Assembly (NCBI RefSeq): GCF_901709675.1
Contig: NC_051089.1
Coordinates: 12,389,976 to 12,453,975 of the forward strand
Origin: Syngnathus acus
Lineage: Eukaryota; Chordata; Actinopteri; Syngnathiformes; Syngnathidae
DNA: 64,000 bases
Direction of reading: 5' to 3'
Below the pieces are notes generated by a model. That model searched no databases. It saw nothing but the letters and a program-made list of their open reading frames with translations, and was not told where the DNA came from. Numbering within the stretch: the stretch's first letter is position 1; every line of letters starts with the position of its first letter. Of the stretch, positions 1 through 10,700 are shown one piece after another. Position numbers and translations under genes: made by a program.

Positions 1-508
1 AAGCACTTAATTGTTTCCATTATGACTTTCCTGACTAAATGAAGCTCCTCTGTTCCCAACATAGTTCCTTAGCTTCAGTTATGTTGAACTATCTGTGCCA
101 TCTGTGTTTAAATTTGAATTTCTAGTGATTTATTTTAAAATGAAATTTTCCAACTTTAAAAATCGGAAATACCAAAAATCTGAACGTCTTGAATTCAACC
201 TCTTGAATTAAATTTATACCCAGATAAGAACACTTAAATTCAACCTCTTGAATTCAAATTCATTCTCAGAAAAAAACACCACAGAACAAACGTGTGCCCC
301 TTGAATTGTAATTTTTTTTTACAGAATTGTGTTGACTGTATATATAATGCAATGTTCGATCTTGTGGTATTTATGTAGCATCTGTGTTAGAATTTGAATT
401 TCACATTGGGGTTTTGCACAGATTTTTAAAAATGTGTTCAAATTTGATGTGAAACGGTGTAAAAAAATCTGTCAAACTCAATGACACTAAAATACCAACG
501 ATTTAACG

Positions 509-555
509 TAATAGCAACCATCCCTCCATCCATCCATTTTCTGTAGCACTTGTCC
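509..555 (-). repeat. SINE 3'-tail fragment
   Basis: Contains the reverse complement of the tail typical of a fish tRNA-derived SINE: a CCATCCATCC run, then a CACTTGTCCCC-type segment and GGGTTCGCGGG. The same motif recurs at 9036-9085 and, in the other orientation, at 62225-62330. Only the tail is present. Confidence 0.5.
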
Positions 556-2302
556 CCATGGGGTTCGCGGGCGTAATTCTGTAAATAGTATTTAATGTAA
601 TTCTGTTCAAAAGTCAACCGGCACGGATATACTGTATTGGTAAATTTTCAGCAAGTAACAGGGGATAGATTCCACACAGAAAACAAATTCAGTGAATCCC
701 AAATATGTGGAGGAACATAGTATCACCAAATACAGAAATCTGTAGCCATTCAACATGGAAAATCAAAAACTATAGAAATAATACAAATACTAGATAGAGC
801 TGAATTAACAATACCAAATAATGTGTGACGTTGACCTCAAGCCACTATTGGACTTCTTTGTTTTAAAGCTACCACACTCAACACAATAGCTCAAACAACT
901 AATTGACCAATCAGGTCAGTTTAGGAGTTTGTTCTCCATCCAAAGGCATGCAAAGTCATGGCAACACAGAGAAACTCGGCACTGTCTGTTATGAGATTTA
1001 CAAGCATTAACGTGAACTTAATAAGGGTTTGGACTAATACTGCTGACTGCTCCCTAAATTTAATTTTTCATGTACAGCATTAATTCATCAAGTCCGTATT
1101 AATGAATCAGTAACGTGTCGACTCTCTGTGTAAGTGCAGCTTCATTCCACATTAAAAGTTGTGAAAATCGGATTCTTGCGTTTATCCCTTTGTTCTGACC
1201 TCTAACTGAGTGCAGCTAAAATTTTGGTTCGAGGGCTGGTATTTTAATATGTGGTGACATGAATAAGAATTGTTTGTTAGACTAATTCAGGAAAACCTAA
1301 TTTTGCCTACAGGGTAAATAAATATCTTGTTGAATATGGAAAATCGTCTAAGCATCTCTGTTATCCAGCTTGAGGTGAATTTATTCATGTTCACTTTGAC
1401 TTCACTCGTAAGACATAGCAGTGACTTAATGTATAAGAATGTCTTAGATACTAGTGCACCCTGGTCATTTTACTAGTCATTTTACTTTGGACCTCAAGAT
1501 GGATATCAAGGAAATTCAATGGCTTGCTATAGGTTAAAGGTCACCCCTTGCCACTTCTGTGTAAACGCCTACGACAGTAGCAGTCAAATGTCAGCTTTGA
1601 TGGAACCTTGTACAATGGTGGAATATCATTAGGTGAACGGGGTGACTTTTTTAAAGTTTTGCCTAAGGAAACTATGCCAAGTGTGACTCATTTCTTTGTC
1701 CATTGTTGCAGCGACAAGCTGCCATTCTTCAATACACAGCTGGAGTAAACTAGCACAGCAGTTCTGCCTGCTCAGCTTTGGATATTTTTAGATAGCTGTT
1801 TGAGCATTTATTCAATGTCCTTCAGCCAGGTACTACTGCATTTTTGAAGGGTGGGTTAATCCCAAAAACAGTGAAAGAGTAAAACTACATAGGAATGATC
1901 ATACATACTGAGGATATGGACCAGAAGTCATATAGAGGCCAGTTCATAATATGATAAAAGTAGGCAATCATTATGGGGTTATTCTTGACTTAACAATATT
2001 GTGTGTCCGTTGAACCTAAACGGGATGTAAGCTGACATTTAAAAGAATCCCTTTTATATTGTCTGTGTGTCTAATGGGAGGTAAAGCCAGTAACCACTCC
2101 ATTCATGCTTACAGATTTTGTCAGGAATGCAGTTGAGCAACTCCCTACACAAAGTCTTTGCGTCATCGTTCACCAAACACATGAATGCAGATTTATTTTT
2201 TTGTAGGAGAACAGGAATCTCAGCAGTAAATACGTACAATTTAAACAATACGTAAAACTGCATTGCCTGACACCTAGCAGATGGAATTGCCACCCTCTAG
2301 GA

Positions 2303-2629
2303 CAGGGGTGTCAAACTCATTTTTTTCGCGGGCCGCATTGTAGTCATAGCTTCTTTCGGAGGGCCATTATGACAAATAAATGTATGAGCGCCTCATATTA
2401 TATACAGTAAAAGCTACAAAACAAACTGACAAATAACTCGTTTTCAAATCAGACGAGTAAAAACTGGTCAAATATTTTAAAAAAAATTTATTAAAAGTGA
2501 AGACAATTTGCAATTATAGTAATGACACACGAATTTGATACACAATTTGTCTTCGCGGGCCACATAAAATGCTGTGGCAGGCCGTATCTGGCCCCCGGGC
2601 CTTGAGTTTGACACCTGTGCTCTAGGAGG
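2303..2629. mobile_element. Non-autonomous hAT-type MITE (327 bp)
   Basis: The element begins CAGGGGTGTCAAACTCA and ends TGAGTTTGACACCTGTG. These are 17-bp terminal inverted repeats with two mismatches. It is flanked by a perfect 8-bp direct duplication, CTCTAGGA, at 2295-2302 and 2630-2637. Eight-base duplications and CAG...CTG-like termini are hallmarks of the hAT superfamily. The interior has no transposase frame, so the copy is non-autonomous. The perfect duplication suggests a fairly young insertion. Confidence 0.88.
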
Positions 2630-3288
2630 TAACCAACATATCGTATTGAAAACAAATCTCCGCTTGTGTTAAGAGTACAAAACAATCTGGACTGTATAGG
2701 TTTGGAGACAAAATGCAACCTATACTAGAAATGGCAGAGCATTCGTTGTTCTTGTTCTGGTTTACACTGACACCTAGTGGCTATGTTGAGAAAGGGGTGG
2801 CTCAGTAATGGAAAAAATACGGTTGAAAAAAGACTCCGGTTAAAGGAGCTGATCTAATGCTCTCCATAAAACTTGGGAGCGTGGGGAGCGGGCCTAACAA
2901 AAAAGAACTGAGAAGAACGTAAGTAAAGGTAAATAGCTACTCAAACATATTGAATAATAAAAGTGAAAATGGATTTTAGAAGTACAGATATGTGTATGTT
3001 TTAGAAAATGCTGGTATAAAGTAGAGGTATTCGCTCAACTTCTTCAGTGAAAGTTAGAAAAAAAGGCATTCAATGAATGTCAATAAGTCTAAAAGGAATT
3101 GGGCCTGTTAATACTATACAATGAGAATTTAGAAAACAAAAAAACAAACAAAAAACTTTTCTGTACACTGTTCAGAGAAGATTTTGAATCAGAAGAGATT
3201 CTTTTAACATTAATAAAAATATTTTTTAATACAACTTTATTCCCATAAAAATCCGAAGTTTCTTCACGTAGCATTAGGTGACAATCCA

Positions 3289-3305
3289 TGACGTCACACA
3301 GGAAG
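3289..3305 (+). promoter_or_regulatory. Putative ildr1 promoter: CRE plus ETS-like site
   Basis: A full palindromic cAMP-response element TGACGTCA lies at 3289-3296, followed by a CAGGAAG ETS-like core at about 3299-3305. This is 208 bp upstream of the ildr1 start codon. The surrounding 14-mer TCCATGACGTCACA also occurs in the stk16 promoter. The transcription start is not determined. Confidence 0.5.
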
Positions 3306-3503
3306 CGTTTACCTGTTTCGGGGCGTGGTCTACTGTCTAAGATGTGTCTTACTTCATTCTCATACTCGAACTTACAAGAGGTCCCAACCAGTAGTTGCTG
3401 CTAAATACGCTTTCAAAGGACCCTTATTAGTACTTTTTTTCGCATTTTGTTCCTTTGTTCTACTCTTTTTGGGTTTTCTTTAAAACAGCGGCGTTTTTAC
3501 ATC

Positions 3504-6500
3504 ATGCGGCGACTATTAGCCGCCGCCATCCTCTCGTCGCTACTGAAAGGTACAGAACACTTTCTGTTTTCATTATGTTGAATTCGAATAATGCATTATT
3601 TGTTGTATTAGTGTTTCATTTCAAATACATATGGTCAAGGAGTGAACTTCCTTTCCCGGTTCGGGGAAAGTTCACATTTTTTCCATCATCGCACGTGATG
3701 TGATATTGTGTTTTATCCAATCATGTGGGTCCTTCTGTAAATTTAACGGAACTAATTTAGAGTAAATGTAATTGTTGCATTTCTTAAGTGTGTTTGTGGT
3801 GATTATTATGTTTAAATAGAGAGCATCCCACGATAAATTTGAAATAACGCATATGGAGATGACTAGTTTCATCCCACCCACATTGATGTTTGTTGGCTGG
3901 TTTCACTTCCTTTGTCTGTCTCACCTGTTTTTCTGGTTGGGCCACTGTGAGATGAGCTGTGGTAGCAAAACATTCATGGTTGAATTCTTACCACACTCTT
4001 TTTATTTTGCTCTAAATTGGTTGCAAAAGGACAGGGATTTTTAGGAAACTCTCCATAATTTAAAAAACTTAATGAGAATTACTTGGAGTAAACCAGGGGT
4101 GTTCCAAATTGATTGCCGTGTAACAATACAGAGCGAGATAATTATATTTTAGATTAATCAAGACAAAATTAACCAGATTTTATTGCAACTTTAATTCATA
4201 ACCATGACCCACCCCCCCAAGGGCCAGTAAAAGACATGATATCAAAGCTCTCATTCAGCTGCAGTGATATTTAACTGTCTGTGGCATTTGTAAGGCAACA
4301 TAATGTCGTTTGGTGAAATACACAATATGTGGTTCTCTTAGTTTTATGTTTGGTTTTATAGTGAACTTCAAATGGGAGTGGCAATGAACAGTAATCAGGC
4401 ACACTTGGCTTCTTATATAGATTGTAACTTGGAATGGGCAAGTATTGTATCGGTATTGTTACCGATAGTTGCCTTATTTGAAGTTGTCTGCACTTTTTGT
4501 GGTCGTTTTACTTTCAGGAACTAGAAAATTAGAAGAACAGAAAATGGACATCAATCCCATGCAAAATTGTGATCATGGATGGAGGTCTTTCTTTAAAGTT
4601 AGCTATCATTAACTTTTAGGGAAAATGTCATGAATGTACTAGTGTTATTTATATTGTTGACCACTCAAGCGTCTGGAAAAAAAAATGGCATCAAGCTCCT
4701 CGAGTCGTTACTCAAATTGTAGCTCACAACCATGTGGGCAAGGAGGGCTCTCTTCTTTGCATGCTGGTTCTGCTTTTGTGCTTTATCTGTGGCAGACAGA
4801 TTAGCCACACTTTCTATTCATCTGAAGCATTATGCATGGTGACCCACTGTATGTAATTGTGTGTGCCTCTGCAGTGTCACTGTGTATTCAGGTGATCGTC
4901 TCCGAGCAAGAGCGCAGCACTGCCCTTTTTGCCAATGTGATCCTGCGCTGTGACTTCAGTACATCTGCAAGCCTCCAGGATGTACTGGTCACCTGGAGGT
5001 TTAAGTCCTTCTGTAAGGACCCCGTACTGGAGTACTACTCCACATGTAAGAGATGCCTTTTTTACCTGTCACTAGGAACTTTTTGTGAGGAATGTTTTAC
5101 ACTATGTTCCTTGTGTGTAAATTCATCATTGACAAGTTTAATCATTGTCACGCATGACTCTCTCATTAGCTTACCAGTCGGCACTTCAGTTGGGCCAGGA
5201 CCCTGCTAACGACTGTCCAGATCGCCAGCGCACAATTCGTACCGTGATCCAGAAGAGAGGAAACAATGAGCCCACACGCGGCGCAGAATACCGTGATCGC
5301 AAGATCTCAATCCAAGACAGTGAGTTCAAACCACAGCATGTTTTGAGAATGTATGCTGAATAGCATGATTCTCTCAAGATTTTATACCGTACAGTAACTG
5401 GATCAATTACTGGTACTTGAGTAATGCCAAAATGTCCCACTCAATGCCTTTCAACTTGGAACGATGGTGTGTTTGTGCAGAGGCTGATCTGGTGATCAAT
5501 GAGGTGATGTGGTGGGACAACGGTGTGTACTTTTGTTCGGTTGATGCCGCTGGAGACACCACCGGAGACTCTGACAAAGAAGTCAAACTTATTGTTTACC
5601 GTAAGAACACTTTGCGACATATTATGAGGTGTATTTTGGTCATAAGTACTGTTATGTAGATTTGTGAGACGTGACTCTTCCTCCTCCTCCTCCTTCAGAT
5701 TGGTTAACTGTGCTCTTCATCGTCATCGGAGCCGTGCTGCTCATCATCCTACTGGGCGTCTGCTGCTGCCAGTGTTGTCCTCAGAGATGTTGTTGCTACG
5801 TGCGCTGTCCCTGCTGCCCGCAGCAGTGTTGCTGCCCGGAAAAAGGTAGTTGGGCTTGGAAACAGATTTGAATTGAAATTGGCTAGCAGGAAGCCATTTA
5901 TTCACAAGCCCAATCTATGATTACCGATTAAGTGTAATTCTGCCGATCATGTAAAAACTGATCATTGTTTTAGAAGCGCCGTCATGCTTCTAACACATTA
6001 AATCCCTGCTGGACTGATTTGTTGACCCATCATTAATATAATATCAGTTGTTTTAAGGTAATAATATTCTTTGACTAGATTCCTGATTGTTTTATGTACA
6101 TACAAAAAATGTCTACAGAAGCCATTCCTGTGTTTAGAAATCGATTGGTGTGTTTGTCTTCCAGCGGTAATGCAGCATCGTATGATGAAGGAGGCTCAGA
6201 AGGCCATGGCTCCGTGGGTGCGAGGACAGCCTATATATGGACCAATGAGCCAGGTTCCCTCCTCTCAAATGAACCCACTGCTATATGCAGGTACAACAAG
6301 CACCGTAAGATATTTTAGATGTTGCAATTTGCTATATTGAGATGGGGATTTGTCCTAATAGGCTCCATGTCAGGGAAGAACGTGCCTTTAAATCCCATGC
6401 CACTGCCACCACCCCAGTTGTCGGCTTACAGCATACCGGCTCCGAGTGTCCACGGCAGCCACACGCCTGCCAAAGCCAATCACATGCTTGACTACATGGA

Positions 6501-7547
6501 GAGTCAGGTGAGGGGGTTGGACATGGCCAGTCCGCTGCTTCAGGTACATACTGTGCTGTTAATGTTCTTATTGTCGCCACAAACGGGCACAAATCAAAGC
6601 CTCATGTGAACCTAAATATTTCTTTGGTGATGAATTTATCCAACAACCCACTATCCTTAACTTTTTCTGGGTTGTGTATTTTTATGACGTGGTAACTGGA
6701 AACTCATGACAGATATGAATGAACCTGTGTGTAGAATCTCCTCTTTGTTGGTATTGACCTTCTTTCTTGTTTTTGTTTTTTTAAATTATCTTCCCGTCAT
6801 CAGGCTCAGCCACCTCCACCTCCCCACATGACGCAGATCCCACCTGGCCCCCAGCACCAGCACATGCCTATCAGTGTCCCCTTTTCCGCCGGGCCTCCCA
6901 GCATGATATCTGGCCTTGGTGACGTGTCCTCAGAGCGCCGCGTCATCACCCTCCCACCGATACGTGAGCCGGGGCGAGTGCCGCCTCCCGCACCCAAGAC
7001 TCGGCCTCCGAGCTCCAGCGGGAGCAGCCATGGCGGTTTTGGATCCCGCGGGGACCACGGGACACCGGGTCGACGTTATCCCTCACCTACTAGGTCCAGA
7101 GGCATTCCGAGGAGCTACAGCGAAGAGTCACTGGATGGGCGACCGCGTGGTGGGGCACGAGGAGGCATGAATCGCCCTCGATCCCGTTCCAGGGATGATC
7201 TCTTTGACAGCAGGTCCAGAGGAAACTATCCCCCATCGGGAGCAGGTCGGGCAAGAGGGTCCTGGAGCTCTGATGAGGACAATTATCGGAGAGGAGGAGG
7301 AGGAGGAGGGAAGAGAAGCGGCGGAGGCTGGGGTGAGAAACCTCCCGGCTACACTGAGTATGAGCCTGGAAACAAACCAGGACCAAGAAAGAACTACTCT
7401 GTAAGAAAAACATTGCTTTAATTTAGTCGCATTTAATTACAAAAAAAAAACAATCTCAATCAGACTTCTCACGCTGAGAAAAATGAATGTTAAATGTGTC
7501 TCTCTCAGGTTAAGAGCTCTCGCAGTGGCACCAGTGTCATCATCTGA
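3504..7547 (+). CDS. ildr1: Immunoglobulin-like domain-containing receptor 1 (angulin-2), 9 coding exons
   Basis: Coding exons: 3504-3549, 4875-5045, 5170-5319, 5481-5600, 5699-5845, 6165-6290, 6362-6543, 6804-7400, 7509-7547. All junctions are GT-AG and phases agree, giving 525 aa. ILDR1/LSR-family (angulin) proteins mark tricellular contacts of epithelia and recruit tricellulin. Residues 1 to about 19 form a signal peptide. A V-type Ig domain follows, with paired cysteines C41 and C141 and the family motif [10 protein letters not shown]. Residues 164-183 form one membrane helix, followed by 14 cysteines within residues 184-208, the palmitoylation-type cluster shared by ILDR1, ILDR2 and LSR. 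The tail is rich in Pro, Arg and Ser (including [10 protein letters not shown]), and ends GTSVII, a possible PDZ ligand. The Ig segment from YYS to the WWDNGVYFC motif fits ILDR1 better than ILDR2 or LSR. Fish may carry two ILDR1 paralogues, and I cannot tell which this is. Confidence 0.93.
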
Positions 7548-8281
7548 ACGGAGCTGTGAAACGCCCTTTGAACTCTGTTTCTGAGCGCACGCGCACCTCA
7601 CTTGAACTGGGAGTTGTTAGCAGCCTTGTTGTCAAACTCCCGGTCAATCTGAAAGACCTTATTAGCCATTGGGATACGAGAAATTTGTGTTGCCCAATAC
7701 GTGTTCAGAAAATATATAAAAACAAAAGTAAAATATTTAACCTCATGTGAAAGCATCACACCCGTTAGCATAGAAATAAGGGGCCTGCCAGGGAATGTAG
7801 AAATGCTTGAAAATTGATGTTAAATATATGAATATGGTATCATCAATGAGATTAGAATGTTGCTGAATGTTGATGTCCTGCTTGGACAGATGCTTGAGTA
7901 GTTAGTCAATAGCTTTGATATGCAGCTTAAGGTATGTTCTTTTTCCTCACTATTTTGAAAATCTAGCCCACTAATAGAAATATTGTGTCCTACTCATGTT
8001 TTTTTTGTTTTTTTATCCCCCACTCCTAGTCTTACGTATTGCTCACTCGTACTCCTTTAGTAACAATGGGTGCATGGACTTTAAGCTGCATATCAAGGAT
8101 ATTCCCTCCATGGGTATTCAAGTTAGTCTTTTTAGAATTTAGTCTTTCCAGGAAGCTACCAACTTTGGCTTAATTAATGCAAAAACAACAGCAATGATGA
8201 TCTCTTAATGGCCCAGTAGCACTGGTTTACTACCAAAATACTGAGACTGTTACATTATCATGAAATAATTTAAAATGTTTG

Positions 8282-8322
<41 letters not shown>

Positions 8323-8600
8323 GCCTTCATTTTGTACAAAATTATCCCTGTGAAAAGTGTTGAAATACGATTAAGCTTTTTTGTATAATTGCATGTAAAA
8401 TCCATTAGGGTGAGTCATTGGCATACAATGCTGTGGGACATCATTCTGTGGGAAATCTTCCACCATTGTAGTAATCATCTGGATTTTACTTGTCAAAGTA
8501 TTGAAGTATGAATTTTCTTTTTTTGTTTGTACATTAACCTTGGATAAGACAAAAATAAATGATTAAAGTGATTCTTCAATATTTCTGTTTGAGTGCATAA
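7548..8600 (+). other. ildr1 3' UTR and polyadenylation signal
   Basis: Non-coding sequence after the ildr1 stop, with a canonical AATAAA at 8554-8559 as the likely poly(A) signal. A 38-base poly-T tract (8284-8321) lies within it. Confidence 0.5.
8284..8321. repeat. Poly-T homopolymer (38 nt)
   Basis: Uninterrupted run of T. It may be the reverse poly(A) of a retroposed fragment or a simple homopolymer. No adjacent element was recognised. Confidence 0.9.
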
Positions 8601-9460
8601 CTCATAAATCAAAATTCACAAAAAAACCTCTATTTCTCAATTTGGATCAAATGTAACAATCTACATCCATGTGATAGACCTCAAAAGGTTCTTCTTTTCC
8701 TCCCCAAAAATAAATATTAATCAACCAGAACCTGAAGGAGAGTATAGTAAATCAATTGGCTGTTGTAAATATGAATGCAGAGAAGATGAGATTTCTTTTT
8801 TCTCAGAATGCAGAGTTCTCAAAATGGATGTTGAAAACATTTATAACATCAACACTAATATTTTCTGCAGTGACGCAACTAATTGAAAAGTTCAGTTCCC
8901 TATTGGAAATAAGACTTATAGTATATAGTGTCAGGCTAATATTTATCATAAGCCTTTTATTAAGGCATGCCAATTTTGCCTTGTACTGAAACACAGATAC
9001 CCAACAGGTTTGTATTTCTAGCGTTCCATGAGGGTATTCCATCCATCCATTTTTTATACCGCTTGTCCCTTCGGGGACGTTCCCTCGAGTTTAAATGTAC
9101 CTTTAGTCATTTAGTTAATTAAAATGATGTAAATAAATTCAAAAATTTTATATTTTGAAAAATGAAGTTGGATTTTTAATACTTTTTTATGAAGACTACT
9201 GTCGTATACAAAATGACTAATTTGTAGAAATGTCCTCATTCTTGCAATGAGTGATACGAAATGTTCGAGGCAGGAAACGATGCGATCATAGGAGTGATCC
9301 AAAAGTGTGCACCCTTCCAGAATTATTGGACAAGCAAAAATCATGCTCAGTGTTTTCAATGCCAATATTACATAAAGAGCTATCTTCACAACCGAAGCGT
9401 GACCTCAGTAACTCTTTGGAGGAGCATATTGTTAGTTAACCCAAACACTTTTATTTCGTG
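8601..9460. other. ildr1-tmem39a intergenic spacer, left part
   Basis: AT-rich sequence with no supported gene. It contains a SINE-tail fragment at 9036-9085 in reverse orientation. Confidence 0.5.
9036..9085 (-). repeat. SINE 3'-tail fragment
   Basis: Reverse complement of the ...ACAAGCGGTATAAAAAATGGATGGATGG tail type used by the tRNA-derived SINE copies elsewhere in the window. The body is missing. Confidence 0.5.
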
Positions 9461-9468
9461 CTGTGTAT

Positions 9469-10187
9469 TAGTGTTGGCTCGTGAGTGAACGATTCGTTCA
9501 AAAGAACGACTTATTTCACTTCCTAAAGTGATTCGTTCTTTTTTCAGTTCATATGACTTCAACCAGTAGGTGTCGGTAATGCGCATTGAAGCTGGTGCCA
9601 CCTCGCCGTAAAACAAAACGAAGAAGAAAATAACGTAACTTTCCGTTCACGAACGAGTCGTGAATTGCATTTCCCGTTCACCCACTGAACGGATCTGTGA
9701 GTGAACGAGTCAGTGAGTGAGTGATTTGCATTTCTAGTTCATCGCGAGAACGGATCAGTGAGGGAACGAATCCTGACTTTCCCGTTCGCGAACGAGTTAA
9801 TGGGATCAGTGTGTAGGTGTTGTGTTATAGAAAGAAATGTGTGCCCGAGCCAATTATTATTATTATATATAATTTTTTTTTTTAAATGGGGGGGGGGGGG
9901 TGTAGTTGTATTGTTTGATGTATATGTCGTTCCCACGGGTTGTAGTAATAGAGAGAAAAATGTGTTGTCGACATAACCGTGTGTTTACTTGATTGTTTTT
10001 TGTCTGGTGCATTGCTTAGTTCTGTGTGTGTACGTGTGTTATTGAAGTTAAAAAATAAATAAAAAACGGATCAGTGTGTGGGGGGGGGGGGGGGACGATT
10101 CGTTGAGCGATTCGTTTGAATGAATCTTTTGAGGAAACCGATTCTAGAGATTCAATTCACTTAAAAGAACTGGAATGCACTTCACTA
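9469..10187. mobile_element. Non-autonomous hAT-like element (719 bp) beside the tmem39a promoter region
   Basis: The left end starts TAGTGTTGG and the right end finishes GCACTTCACTA, so the outermost TAGTG/CACTA bases are inverted. The flanks carry an 8-bp target duplication with one mismatch: CTGTGTAT at 9461-9468 and CCGTGTAT at 10188-10195. The interior repeats many GAACGA/TCGTTC motifs in both orientations near the ends, the subterminal pattern typical of hAT elements. Two poly-G runs (9888-9900 and 10080-10094) lie inside. No transposase frame is present. Confidence 0.78.
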
Positions 10188-10195
10188 CCGTGTAT

Positions 10196-10700
10196 GATTC
10201 ATGTCGCGTACTGATGACGTCGTACAGAGGCGGTACGGGCTTGCCACGTCGGTCTCTGTGAAATGCATTCACACAGTTGCTCCTCGGAGCATTTGGCTTA
10301 ACTTTTTGAGAAAGACGCATTTTTCTTTCCAACACAGAGTGACCGGGGACCGAACCAGCGTATTTGGAACCACCGTAGCTCATCTCCACGCTGCTGCGTT
10401 CGGTCTTATAGGAGTAAAAAGCAGGCGGAGGAATGCTCGGTTCGTCTGGACTCGTCCGGCTGGAAGCCACACAAGTGACTGATGCATCCTCGTTCACTTC
10501 ACGCTCATGCATGTTGTCTTGTGAGTAAAATATGACTTTACACAACGCTTTCAACCCGTGTGTTGCAGCGCCCACATATTCCCCCCCCGCTTTTCAAGCT
10601 GTTTGCTAAACTTCCGAACTCAACTGGCGTCAAAAAAAAAAAAGAGCACGCTGCGTAGTGTCATGATTGAGAAACGCCAAGTTTAGTTACTGCGCGTCAC
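10196..10700 (+). promoter_or_regulatory. GC-rich, CRE-containing segment; candidate tmem39a promoter/first exon
   Basis: CpG-rich compared with its surroundings. It has a near-CRE TGACGTCG at 10214-10221. It is the only CpG-rich block between ildr1 and the first coding exon of tmem39a, so it is the best candidate for that gene's promoter and non-coding first exon. A clear donor site was not fixed. A 143-codon open frame on the minus strand here has no recognisable motif and is not called. Confidence 0.35.

Larger units (their letters stand above)
1..3280. other. Intergenic region upstream of ildr1
   Basis: AT-rich sequence with no coding exon that I can support. The short open frames here are without family motifs or splice context. 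It contains a SINE-tail fragment (about 509-555), a complete hAT-type MITE (2303-2629) and otherwise undistinguished sequence. Confidence 0.6.

Noticed and set aside
10144-10575. A 143-codon minus-strand open frame in the GC-rich segment
   Set aside because: No family motif, overlaps the end of a transposon and its duplication, and is explained by high GC lowering stop frequency.
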